This document shows positions 1 through 6,045 of a stretch of 14,273 nt of DNA, one piece after another; the first letter of the stretch is position 1; each line of letters opens with the position of its first letter. The notes under the pieces are model-generated. The model saw only the letters and a list, made by a program, of their open reading frames with translations. It had not been told where the DNA came from and did no database searches. This DNA comes from Actinomycetes bacterium (GTDB lineage Bacteria > Actinomycetota > Actinomycetes > Propionibacteriales > Propionibacteriaceae). The DNA lies in contig JAEZGC010000310.1 of NCBI GenBank assembly GCA_023437345.1, forward strand, positions 1 to 14,273. The letters are read 5' to 3'. A program made the translations under genes and the position numbers.

Positions 1-124
1 CCACCAGCGCGTCGGCCCGCGCCTTCGACATCGACGCGAACGCCGTCTCGGCGGCGGTCAGCAGGGAGGCGATGGCCACGCACGCCACGGCGACGCCGAC
101 AGCGATCCACTGGTCCTGGGTCAT
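1..124 (-). CDS. CNNM/CorC (HlyC-family) membrane transporter, N-terminal fragment
   Basis: Only the first 41 codons lie in the window; the gene runs off the left edge. The visible protein begins MTQDQWIAVGVAVACVAIAS, a hydrophobic first membrane helix, followed by AAETAFASMSKARADAL. That 'AAE-A-FASMSK-RA' stretch is the hallmark of the DUF21/CNNM membrane domain found at the start of CorC/HlyC-type proteins, which usually carry CBS and CorC_HlyC domains further on and are linked to magnesium or cobalt transport. Start at ATG 122-124, 7 nt after the ybeY stop; a GGGGAG stretch about 10 nt upstream may serve as ribosome site. In Actinobacteria this family is the usual gene after ybeY and before era, so position agrees with the sequence call. 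The specific ion cannot be told from this fragment. Confidence 0.82.
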   Translation of the reverse strand, partial: MTQDQWIAVGVAVACVAIASLLTAAETAFASMSKARADALV

Positions 125-131
125 CGCTGGC

Positions 132-587
132 TCATGCTCCCCGGGACGCCGACCAGGCCTGGATGATCCGGTCGTTCAGGTCGAACATGACCTTCTTCTC
201 GGCCGGCTCGGCGTGGTCGTGGCCCAGCAGGTGCAGCAGGCCGTGGACGAGCAGGTAGTCGGCCTCCTCCTCGGCGGTGCGGTGGTTCTCTGCGGCCTGG
301 GCGGCGGTCACCTCCGGGCACAGGACTATGTCGCCCAGCAGCCCCAGCGGCGGCTCCTCCTCGCCGGAGGGGGCGCGCAGCTCGTCCATCGGGAAGGACA
401 GCACGTCGGTGGGCCCGGGTTCGTCCATGTACTTCTCGTGGTAGGCGCTCATCGTGTCCGGGTCGACCAGCAGGATCGACAGCTCGGACTGCGGGTGGAT
501 CCGCAGCAGGTCGAGCGCGAACCTGGCCAGCCCTACCAGCCGCTCGGTGTCGACCTCGACGCCGGATTCGTTGTTGAGGTCGATCAT
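132..587 (-). CDS. ybeY: endoribonuclease YbeY (rRNA maturation factor)
   Basis: A 151-residue protein, full length for the YbeY/UPF0054 family of zinc-dependent single-strand endoribonucleases that act in 16S rRNA 3'-end maturation and ribosome quality control in the cytoplasm. The metal-binding signature HGLLHLLGHDH is at residues 115-125, with H115, H119 and H125 as the expected zinc ligands. The conserved block PTDVLSFPMDE at 59-69 and LGDIVLCPE at 84-92 also match the family. The ATG overlaps the phoH stop as ATGA (584-587), so translational coupling with phoH is likely. The order phoH-ybeY-corC is conserved in Actinobacteria. Nothing unusual was seen apart from a weakly conserved acidic insert (GEEEPP) around residue 75. 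Confidence 0.95.
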   Translation of the reverse strand: MIDLNNESGVEVDTERLVGLARFALDLLRIHPQSELSILLVDPDTMSAYHEKYMDEPGPTDVLSFPMDELRAPSGEEEPPLGLLGDIVLCPEVTAAQAAENHRTAEEEADYLLVHGLLHLLGHDHAEPAEKKVMFDLNDRIIQAWSASRGA

Positions 588-1573
588 CGGGTCTTCCCGT
601 GGTTGGTGATGGTCGCCTCGTACCTGTCGTAGGCGGCGACGATGCGCCCGACGAGCTTGTGCCGGACGACATCGTGGCTGGTCAGGGTGCAGAACGAGAT
701 GTCCTGCACGCCGTCGAGGATCTCCCCCACCGCCCGCAACCCGCTGCGGGTGCCGGTCGGCAGGTCGATCTGGGTGACGTCCCCGGTGACCACCATCCTG
801 GAGTTGAAGCCCAGCCGGGTCAGGAACATCTTCATCTGCTCCATCGACGTGTTCTGCGCCTCGTCGAGGATGATGAAGGCGTCGTTGAGGGTGCGGCCAC
901 GCATGTAGGCCAGCGGGGCGACCTCGATGGTGCCGGCGGTGAGCAGCCGCGGCACGCTCTCCGGATCGAGCATGTCGTGCAGCGCGTCGTACAACGGACG
1001 CAGGTACGGGTCGATCTTGTCGTTAAGGGTGCCAGGCAGGAAGCCGAGCCGCTCGCCCGCCTCGATCGCCGGCCGGGTCAGGATGATCCGGTTCACCTGC
1101 TTGGCCTGCAGTGCCTGGACCGCCTTGGCGACGGCAAGGTAGGTCTTGCCGGTGCCGGCCGGGCCGATCCCGAACACGACCGTGTGGGCGTCGATGGCGT
1201 CCACGTACCGCTTCTGGTTGAGGGTCTTGGGTCGAATCGTCTTGCCCCGGCTGGACAGGATGTTCTGGGTGAGCACCTCGGCGGCGGGCACGTCGTGGCG
1301 AACCATCCCGACCACCCGCTCGACGGCGTCGGCGGTCAGGCCCTGGCCGGTCCTGACGATGGTGATCAGCTCGGTGAGGACGTCGGCGGCCGCGGTCACC
1401 GCTGCAGGATCGCCCACCAGGGTGATCTCGTTGCCGCGGACGTGGAGGTCGGCCTCCAGCGAGGACTCCAGGATCTTGAGGAACTCGTCCCGCGGGCCGA
1501 GCACCGACACCATGTTGATCGACGCGGGGATGGCGACGCGGCGCTCGGCGGTGGCTGGAATGGGCTGGTTCAG
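584..1573 (-). CDS. phoH: PhoH-like P-loop ATPase
   Basis: 329 residues with the start chosen here. Walker A GPAGTGKT is at 137-144 and Walker B ILDEAQN at 235-241; blocks such as KTIRPKTLNQKRYVDAID and GERLGFLPGTLNDKIDPYLRP match actinobacterial PhoH1 closely. An N-terminal KH-like region (about 20-75, containing LHVRGNEITLVG) precedes the ATPase/helicase-like domain. Function is probably RNA-related, with ybeY as partner; the exact substrate is unsettled for the family. Start choice: the only in-frame ATG nearby (1511-1513) has no ribosome site and would cut off a conserved stretch (VAIPASINMVSVLG). A perfect AGGAGG (1578-1583) sits 4 nt before CTG 1571-1573, and no in-frame ATG, GTG or TTG lies between them. 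A TACGAT -10 box at 1601-1606 fits a short leader carrying that site. Longer upstream extension would run into the divergent gene and is rejected. Confidence 0.93.
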   Translation of the reverse strand: MNQPIPATAERRVAIPASINMVSVLGPRDEFLKILESSLEADLHVRGNEITLVGDPAAVTAAADVLTELITIVRTGQGLTADAVERVVGMVRHDVPAAEVLTQNILSSRGKTIRPKTLNQKRYVDAIDAHTVVFGIGPAGTGKTYLAVAKAVQALQAKQVNRIILTRPAIEAGERLGFLPGTLNDKIDPYLRPLYDALHDMLDPESVPRLLTAGTIEVAPLAYMRGRTLNDAFIILDEAQNTSMEQMKMFLTRLGFNSRMVVTGDVTQIDLPTGTRSGLRAVGEILDGVQDISFCTLTSHDVVRHKLVGRIVAAYDRYEATITNHGKTR

Positions 1574-1577
1574 CGGT

Positions 1578-1583
1578 CCTCCT
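1578..1583 (-). promoter_or_regulatory. AGGAGG ribosome binding site of phoH
   Basis: On the minus strand AGGAGG is followed by ACCG and then CTG. It is the strongest Shine-Dalgarno match around the gene start and decides for the CTG start over the ATG 60 nt downstream. The 4-nt spacing is a little short. Confidence 0.6.
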
Positions 1584-1600
1584 GTGACGTGGGAACCCCC

Positions 1601-1606
1601 ATCGTA
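1601..1606 (-). promoter_or_regulatory. candidate -10 box of the phoH operon
   Basis: TACGAT on the minus strand fits the actinobacterial TANNNT -10 pattern and would start transcription near 1594, about 20 nt ahead of the CTG start and just ahead of the AGGAGG site. No convincing -35 hexamer is visible. Inference from motif and position only. Confidence 0.35.
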
Positions 1607-1655
1607 CCCAGCGTGGCCCCCTGTCGCACCGCCGGTCACCGGGCATGCTTGGGCG

Positions 1656-2480
1656 ATGGGCAAGGCGGCTGTCGAACCACCCACCCCGACCCGGCCGGCC
1701 GGGGTGCTTGCGATGGCGCTGGTCAGCGGCAGCGCGATCCCGCTGATCGCGCTGCAGCAGCTCTGGGTCGGGCTGACGGTGCTGACCGCAGGGATCGCCC
1801 TGGCCGCGGTCGTCGACCGGGTGCTGGTCAGGTCGCTGGCCGCCGTCGCCATCGGCCTGGTGCTGCTCGGCTCGACCCCGCTCGAGGCGGACCTCTCCGA
1901 CCTGGGGATGGTCAGGTTCGCGCTGATCCTGACTGCCGCCGTGGTGGTCCCCACCTGGCTGGCCCGCCGCCTGATCGCCCCTGAAGCGGTCACCTTCCCG
2001 GTGCGCGGCACGCCGTGGACCACCTCCCGCTGGGTCTATCTGGGTGCTGTGGTGGTGATCGGCTACCTGGTGCTGCCGTTCTACTTCGTCGGCTCCGGGA
2101 CCTACCACAACTGGCCGGCGGTCGCCGACGCCAACCAGATAGCGCGGCTGTTCGTGGGGGTGAACTTCGTCGGCATCTGGGACGAACTGTTCTTCGTCTG
2201 CATCGTGTTCACCCTGTACCGCCGCCACGTCCGGCTGTGGCTGGCCAACCTGCTCCAGGCGACTGTGTTCGTGGCGTTCCTGTGGGAACTCGGGTACCGC
2301 TCATGGGGGCCGGCGCTGACCATCCCGTTCGCGCTGGTGCAGGGCTGGATCTTCGCCACCACCGCCTCGCTGGGCTATGTGGTGACGGTCCACCTGGTCT
2401 TCGACGCGATCATCTTCATGATCCTGGTGCACGCCCACAACCCGCACCTGTTCGACATCTTCGTGACCATCCCCCGGTGA
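1656..2480 (+). CDS. polytopic membrane protein, degenerate CPBP-like
   Basis: 274 residues, about eight hydrophobic segments (roughly 18-36, 38-55, 58-73, 87-103, 127-146, 165-187, 194-213 and 238-258). The second half resembles CPBP-family intramembrane proteases: WDELFF at 175-180 stands where the EExxxR motif would be, and HLVFD at 246-250 where HxxxN/D would be. The first motif has DE instead of EE and no arginine in register, and the middle FxxxH histidine is absent (FVAFLWEL, 206-212). So the fold may be right while protease activity is doubtful. ATG 1656 gives MGKAAVEPPT; no good ribosome site precedes it, and ATG 1713 is an alternative. The gene diverges from phoH (82 bp apart) and converges on pip. 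No partner gene suggests a substrate. Confidence 0.65.
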   Translation: MGKAAVEPPTPTRPAGVLAMALVSGSAIPLIALQQLWVGLTVLTAGIALAAVVDRVLVRSLAAVAIGLVLLGSTPLEADLSDLGMVRFALILTAAVVVPTWLARRLIAPEAVTFPVRGTPWTTSRWVYLGAVVVIGYLVLPFYFVGSGTYHNWPAVADANQIARLFVGVNFVGIWDELFFVCIVFTLYRRHVRLWLANLLQATVFVAFLWELGYRSWGPALTIPFALVQGWIFATTASLGYVVTVHLVFDAIIFMILVHAHNPHLFDIFVTIPR

Positions 2481-2498
2481 CGGTCGACCCGGACGGGG

Positions 2499-3482
2499 TC
2501 AGCCGGCGAACCGGTCGGTGGCCGCCACCAGTTCGGCGGCGATCGCCGGCTCGCTGGCGGAGTGGCCGGCCAGCACGACCCGGTAGTCGGCCTCGGGCCA
2601 GGCCCGGTGCAGGTCGTCGGCGGTCACCACAGGGCACGGCAGGTCGTAGGCGCCCTGCACGATCACGGCGGGGATGTGGCGGATCGCCTCCACCCCGGCG
2701 ATCAACTGCCCCTCCTCGAACCATCCGCCGTTGTGGAAGTAGTGGTTCTCGATCCGGGCGAAGGCCAGCGCGAAGGCAGGGTCGGAGAACTCGTCGACCA
2801 GCGCCTGGGAGAACTGCAGTGTCGAGGTGGCGGCCTCCCAGGTGGTCCACGCCACGCCGGCGGGCAGGTGGACGGCGGAGTCGGGGTCGAACAGCAGGTC
2901 GTGGTAGGCAGCGATCCGGTCGCCGGCGAAACCCTGCCCCAGCGGCGCCTCGAAGGAGCGCCACCAGACCGGGGCGAGGTTCGCGGCACCGCCGTTGTAG
3001 TACCAGTCGAGTTCGCTGCGGCGCAGGGTGAAGATCCCGCGCAGGACAAGTTCACTGACCCGCCCGGGATGCGTCTCGGCGTAGGCCAGCGCCAGCGCGC
3101 TGCCCCAGGAGCCGCCGAACACGAGCCAGGAGTCGACCCCGCGGTCGGTGCGCAGCCGCTCGATGTCGGCAATCAGGTGCCAGGTGGTGTTGCTGGCGAG
3201 GTCGGCCCGCGCGGCGCTGGCGTGCGGGGTGCTGCGGCCGCAGCCGCGCTGGTCGAACAGCACCACCCGGTACTTGTCCGGGTCGAAGAAGCGGCGGTAG
3301 GTCGGGGTGAGCCCGCCGCCGGGACCACCGTGCAGGAAGACCGCCGGCTTGCCGTCGGGGTTGCCGCACTCCTCCCAGTACAGCTCGTGGCCGTCGCCGA
3401 CCGCCAGCCGTCCGGTGGCATACGGCTCGATCGGTGGGTAGAGCGCCGACGCCGGAGTGCGCGCGTCGGGGTCAGTCGTCAT
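2499..3482 (-). CDS. pip: prolyl aminopeptidase (proline iminopeptidase)
   Basis: 327 residues, an alpha/beta-hydrolase of peptidase family S33 that removes N-terminal proline from peptides; cytoplasmic, no signal peptide seen. HGGPGGG at 51-57 forms the oxyanion region, followed by DQRGCGRS (77-84). The nucleophile elbow is GGSWGS with Ser125. Asp280 (QGAYDLPCP, equivalent to the usual GRYD-CP) and His307 (AGHSASE) complete the triad. The family-typical WE-A block (TWEAATS, 214-220) and the glutamate in ARIENHYF (242-249), used to bind the free N-terminus, are present. ATG 3480-3482 begins MTTDPDARTP and overlaps the stop of the DUF5709 gene by 11 nt, so the two are probably co-translated. 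The 3' end faces the membrane-protein gene with an 18-nt gap. Confidence 0.92.
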   Translation of the reverse strand: MTTDPDARTPASALYPPIEPYATGRLAVGDGHELYWEECGNPDGKPAVFLHGGPGGGLTPTYRRFFDPDKYRVVLFDQRGCGRSTPHASAARADLASNTTWHLIADIERLRTDRGVDSWLVFGGSWGSALALAYAETHPGRVSELVLRGIFTLRRSELDWYYNGGAANLAPVWWRSFEAPLGQGFAGDRIAAYHDLLFDPDSAVHLPAGVAWTTWEAATSTLQFSQALVDEFSDPAFALAFARIENHYFHNGGWFEEGQLIAGVEAIRHIPAVIVQGAYDLPCPVVTADDLHRAWPEADYRVVLAGHSASEPAIAAELVAATDRFAG

Positions 3483-3909
3483 CGTCGTCGAAGTCGTCGA
3501 TGATGTGCATCGCCGCCTCCTCCGCACTGGCCGCGCCGCCGGAGATCCCGACGTCGTGGCCCACACTCTCCGGTTCGCCGTCCTCGCCGGGGTAGCCGCC
3601 GTTGGCGTCCACCAGCCGGCCGGCCCGGTGCCGGCCAACCTCGCGCGGCTCGCTCGGGTCGGGATTCCACGGGGTGTCGTCGGGGACGGTCTCGGGCGCC
3701 TCCTGGGCGATTCGCTGCTCCAGCGTCTCGCCCCGCTGCATCTCGGCAGGGGTGTTGCCGAACCCTTGCGCGGGCGACCAGTTCTCCGGGGTCACATAGC
3801 CCTCGTCAAGCACGTCCTCGACCCCGCGGTCGACAAGGGTCTCGTCGGGCTGCAGCTGGTCGAGCTGCTCGGACTCCTCCGGGACGGCTTCGTCGTACTC
3901 GGCGCTCAT
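3472..3909 (-). CDS. DUF5709 family protein
   Basis: 145 residues, strongly acidic and hydrophilic, without membrane segments. It shows the pattern of the actinobacterial DUF5709 family: GVEDVLDEGYVTPE (29-42), then RGETLEQRIAQE (59-70), REVGRHRAGRLV (89-100) and the conserved end HDVGISGGAASAEEAAMHII (118-137). The family has no established function. The tail after that block is FDDDDDD-like (residues 140-145), an all-acidic terminus encoded in the stretch that overlaps the start of pip by 11 nt. ATG 3907-3909 starts MSAEYDEAV; an AGGCTA-like element just upstream may be a -10 box. The gene diverges from the queuosine-precursor transporter, 154 bp away. Confidence 0.85.
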   Translation of the reverse strand: MSAEYDEAVPEESEQLDQLQPDETLVDRGVEDVLDEGYVTPENWSPAQGFGNTPAEMQRGETLEQRIAQEAPETVPDDTPWNPDPSEPREVGRHRAGRLVDANGGYPGEDGEPESVGHDVGISGGAASAEEAAMHIIDDFDDDDD

Positions 3910-4027
3910 GGGCCTAGCCTGCCACGGCCGGGGAAAAGTGGCATCCGCCGGGCTGCCAACGCGCTGGGAACTCTCTCCCGGGCGCTGCACAGGTGTCGAA
4001 TCGGGTCCGTGCCCGGCACCGGTAGCA

Positions 4028-4047
4028 GCGCGCCCGGTCCGGCGCGC
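4028..4047. repeat. inverted repeat upstream of the yhhQ -10 box
   Basis: Perfect 7-bp arms GCGCGCC (4028-4034) and GGCGCGC (4041-4047) with a 6-bp spacer. The repeat ends two bases before the TAGAAT box, so it lies in promoter DNA rather than in the transcript and could be an operator. In a GC-rich genome such a repeat can also arise by chance. Confidence 0.3.
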
Positions 4048-4048
4048 C

Positions 4049-4054
4049 TAGAAT
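4049..4054 (+). promoter_or_regulatory. -10 box of yhhQ, probably leaderless
   Basis: TAGAAT lies nine bases before the ATG at 4064. Transcription would begin at or within a few bases of the start codon, and no Shine-Dalgarno sequence precedes the ATG. This argues for a leaderless mRNA and leaves no room for a riboswitch. Confidence 0.55.
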
Positions 4055-4063
4055 GCCCAACCG

Positions 4064-4816
4064 ATGCCCGACACCCAGCTCGCCCGCCCGCGCGGCCACT
4101 ACGACCTTGTCATGGCCGTGTTCTGCGGGTTGCTGCTGATCTCGAACATCGGCGCCACGAAGCTGATCGCGTTCGGCCCGCGGGTTGAACTCGGCGGCTT
4201 CCCGATCCTGCCGATAGTCACCGACGGCGGCGCCTTCCTGTTCCCGCTCACCTACCTGCTGGGCGACATCCTCGCCGAGGTGTACGGGCTGCGCCGGGCC
4301 CGCCGCGCCATCTACACAGGGTTCGGGCTGGCGGCGCTGATGTCGGTGACGATGCTCGCCGTGGGGGCCGCGCCGGCGTCCCCGGACTGGACCAACGACG
4401 AGGCCTGGCAGGCAGTCCTCGGCTTCGTGCCGCGCCTGGTGGTGGCGAGCCTGCTCGGCTACCTGGTCGGCCAGCTGCTGAACGCCCACGTGCTGGTCCG
4501 GATCAAGCAGCGCTGGGGCCCGGGTCGACTGTGGGTGCGGCTGATCTCCTCGACAGTGGTGGGTGAGTTCGCCGACACGGTGGTCTTCTGCGTCGTGGCC
4601 TTCGGCCCGCTGGGGGCGATCTTCGGGGGCGGGTCGATCCCGTGGGACACGCTCGTGAACTACATAGTGGTGGGCTGGGTCTACAAGGTGCTGGTCGAGG
4701 TGGTGCTGCTCCCGGTCACGTACTGGCTGATCAAGGTGGTGCGCCGCCACGAGCCGGACGCGGTCGCGCTGCCGCCGGCCGGTGACCCGCCGGCAACGTC
4801 CACGTCTACTCGCTGA
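4064..4816 (+). CDS. yhhQ: queuosine precursor transporter, YhhQ/VUT family
   Basis: 250 residues with about six membrane helices (near 13-35, 50-70, 84-103, 117-138, 160-185 and 197-225). It carries the family blocks ISNIGATKL (26-34), FPLTYLLGDILAEVYG (60-75) and RLISSTVVGEFADTVVF (159-175), which include the conserved D-E pair and the GEFADT motif. Characterised members import queuosine precursors (preQ0, preQ1 or queuine) across the inner membrane. The tRNA-guanine transglycosylase gene 2.8 kb further on is the natural user of such a base, and no de novo preQ0 genes are present in the window. The charged and proline-rich tail (about 227-250) is not conserved in the family. ATG 4064 is supported by the -10 box just before it. 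Convergent with arsR, 10 nt between stops. Exact substrate is not deducible. Confidence 0.9.
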   Translation: MPDTQLARPRGHYDLVMAVFCGLLLISNIGATKLIAFGPRVELGGFPILPIVTDGGAFLFPLTYLLGDILAEVYGLRRARRAIYTGFGLAALMSVTMLAVGAAPASPDWTNDEAWQAVLGFVPRLVVASLLGYLVGQLLNAHVLVRIKQRWGPGRLWVRLISSTVVGEFADTVVFCVVAFGPLGAIFGGGSIPWDTLVNYIVVGWVYKVLVEVVLLPVTYWLIKVVRRHEPDAVALPPAGDPPATSTSTR

Positions 4817-4826
4817 CCGGCGACCG

Positions 4827-5165
4827 TCACGCGGTGAGGGCCCGGGCCAGCGCCTGGAGCCCGGACGGCACCAGGCTGTAGTAGGCCCACTTGCCGCGCT
4901 GCTCGCGGGCGACCAGGCCGGCTTCGGTGAGGATCCGCAGGTGGTGGGAGACCGTGGGCTGGCTGAGCCCGACGGGATCGGTGAGGTCGCAGACGCAGGC
5001 CTCCTGGCCGGGCTGCGCGGCGATCATCGAGACGAGTCGCACCCGGGTCGGGTCGCCGAGGGCGCGGAACGCTTTCGCGGTCGCCTCGGCAGCCGCTGCA
5101 TCGAGGACCCCGGCGGTCACCGGGGAACAGCAGACGGCGGCCTGGGTCAGGTCGAGGATCTTCAC
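4827..5165 (-). CDS. arsR: ArsR/SmtB-family arsenic-responsive repressor
   Basis: 112 residues from GTG 5163-5165. A winged helix-turn-helix of the ArsR family: FRALGDPTRVRLVSMI (33-48), recognition helix SQPTVSHHLRILTEAGLV (68-85), then a wing with KWAYYSLVP. Two cysteine pairs are visible. C57-V-C59 in EACVCDLTD matches the CxC As(III) site of R773/pI258-type ArsR; C12-C13 (VCCSP) resembles the N-terminal cysteine pair used by the Corynebacterium-type ArsR. Family role: a dimer bound to the operator that lets go on binding As(III) or Sb(III). It diverges from arsM, with a perfect palindrome in the shared promoter. No Shine-Dalgarno sequence precedes the GTG, but a CAGAAT box 7 nt upstream suggests a leaderless message. 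An upstream ATG (near 5216) would translate through the operator and is rejected. Confidence 0.9.
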   Translation of the reverse strand: MKILDLTQAAVCCSPVTAGVLDAAAAEATAKAFRALGDPTRVRLVSMIAAQPGQEACVCDLTDPVGLSQPTVSHHLRILTEAGLVAREQRGKWAYYSLVPSGLQALARALTA

Positions 5166-5172
5166 GGGATCG

Positions 5173-5216
5173 ATTCTGCCAGACGCATTGAAATGCGTCG
5201 ATGGGTGTGGCAGCAT
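5173..5216. promoter_or_regulatory. divergent arsR/arsM promoter region
   Basis: Minus strand, for arsR: TCGACG (5196-5201) and CAGAAT (5173-5178) with a 17-bp spacer. Plus strand, for arsM: TTGAAA (5188-5193) and CAGCAT (5211-5216), also 17 bp apart. The boxes only partly match consensus, but the two promoters are face-to-face over the palindrome, so one bound repressor could close both. Outer arms CTGCCA (5176-5181) and TGGCAG (5208-5213) add a second, wider inverted repeat. Confidence 0.4.
5182..5199. promoter_or_regulatory. palindromic ArsR operator candidate
   Basis: GACGCATT-GA-AATGCGTC, perfect 8-bp arms with a 2-bp spacer, between arsR and arsM. It covers the predicted -35 element of both genes. 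ArsR-family repressors bind palindromes of this kind in their own promoters, and the central ATTGAAAT is typical of AT-richer ArsR half-sites. Binding itself is inferred. Confidence 0.65.
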
Positions 5217-5248
5217 CACGTATCGAGATCTATCGATGGGAGTACACA

Positions 5249-6031
5249 ATGACCGACCAGGAGATCGTCGACCGGGTGCGGGAGCGCTACGCCGACGCGG
5301 CGGTGCAGTCGCGCGAGGCCGGCCGGATCGCCCTCCAGGTGCTCGACGAGAAGGAGGCCACGCCCAGCTCGTGCTGCGGGCCGACCGTCGCATCCTCGGA
5401 GGTGTTCGGCTCCAGGCTGTACAGCAGCCTGGAGACAGCCGAGTTGCCGGTCGCCGCGGTGGCCGCCAGCCTCGGCTGCGGGAACCCGACGGCGATCGCC
5501 GAGCTGAAGCCCGGCGAGCGCGTCCTCGACCTCGGCTCCGGTGGCGGGATCGACGTCCTGCTCTCGGCACGCCGGGTCGGTCCTGCCGGGTTCGCCTACG
5601 GCGTCGACATGACCGACGAGATGCTGGCGCTGGCGCAGGAGAACCTTGCTGCGTCCGGGGCGACGAATGTGGAGTTCCTGAAGGGGCGGATCGAGGACGT
5701 GCCGCTGCCCGACGGTGCTGTCGACGTGGTCATCTCCAACTGCGTGATCAACCTGTCGGTCGACAAGCCGAAGGTGATCGCAGAGATGTTCCGGGTGCTG
5801 GCCCCCGGCGGGCGGCTCGGCATCTCCGACGTGGGCGCCGAGGACCACCTGACCCCCGACGAACGCGCCGAGCGCGGCTCCTGGGTCGGTTGCGTGGCCG
5901 GCGCCTTGAGCCGGAGCGAGTACCTGTCGGGGCTTGCCACCGCCGGGTTCGTCGACGCCGAGGTCACCTTCAGCCACGAGACCGCGCCCGGCATGCACTC
6001 AGCCATCATCCGGGCCACCAAGCCGGCCTGA
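5249..6031 (+). CDS. arsM: arsenite S-adenosylmethionine methyltransferase
   Basis: 260 residues, cytoplasmic class I methyltransferase. SAM-binding motif I is VLDLGSGGGID (92-102), followed by GVDMTDEML (118-126) and the post-motif block VISNCVINL (161-169). The five cysteines expected of ArsM are present: C42-C43 (SSCCGP), C77 (LGCGNP), C165 (NCVINL) and C215 (GCVAGA); C77, C165 and C215 correspond to the three As(III)-binding cysteines of characterised ArsM enzymes. It converts As(III) to methylated, partly volatile arsenicals. Start ATG 5249 is supported by GGGAG (5238-5242) at 6-nt spacing; the longer reading frame to 5201 would run into the operator. A direct repeat TATCGA (5221-5226, 5231-5236) lies in the leader. 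Divergent from arsR and convergent with arsC, stops 8 nt apart. Confidence 0.94.
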   Translation: MTDQEIVDRVRERYADAAVQSREAGRIALQVLDEKEATPSSCCGPTVASSEVFGSRLYSSLETAELPVAAVAASLGCGNPTAIAELKPGERVLDLGSGGGIDVLLSARRVGPAGFAYGVDMTDEMLALAQENLAASGATNVEFLKGRIEDVPLPDGAVDVVISNCVINLSVDKPKVIAEMFRVLAPGGRLGISDVGAEDHLTPDERAERGSWVGCVAGALSRSEYLSGLATAGFVDAEVTFSHETAPGMHSAIIRATKPA

Positions 6032-6045
6032 CGGCGCGCTCAGGC
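6026..6045. terminator. possible two-way hairpin between arsM and arsC
   Basis: GCCTGA (6026-6031) and TCAGGC (6040-6045) pair over an 8-nt loop, and each arm contains the stop codon of one of the two convergent genes. There is no T tract. Both genes happen to end in an alanine GCC codon plus TGA, which alone would produce the symmetry, so this may be coincidence. Confidence 0.2.

Noticed and set aside
599..1984. Long plus-strand open frame opposite phoH
   Set aside because: Its translation is a low-complexity mix rich in G, R, D and H typical of the antisense of GC-rich genes, and phoH in the other strand is unmistakable.
2486..2500. GACCC-GGACG-GGGTC hairpin between the membrane-protein gene and pip as a terminator
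   Set aside because: A 5-bp stem without a T tract is too weak to call, although the position between convergent genes is suitable.
4009..4019. GTGCC-C-GGCAC palindrome upstream of yhhQ
   Set aside because: Only 5-bp arms with a one-base centre in GC-rich DNA and no placement relative to a promoter element; chance is sufficient.
4028..4063. preQ1 riboswitch in front of yhhQ
   Set aside because: The -10 box lies nine bases before the ATG, leaving no transcribed leader, and no A-rich tail or pseudoknot pairing is present.
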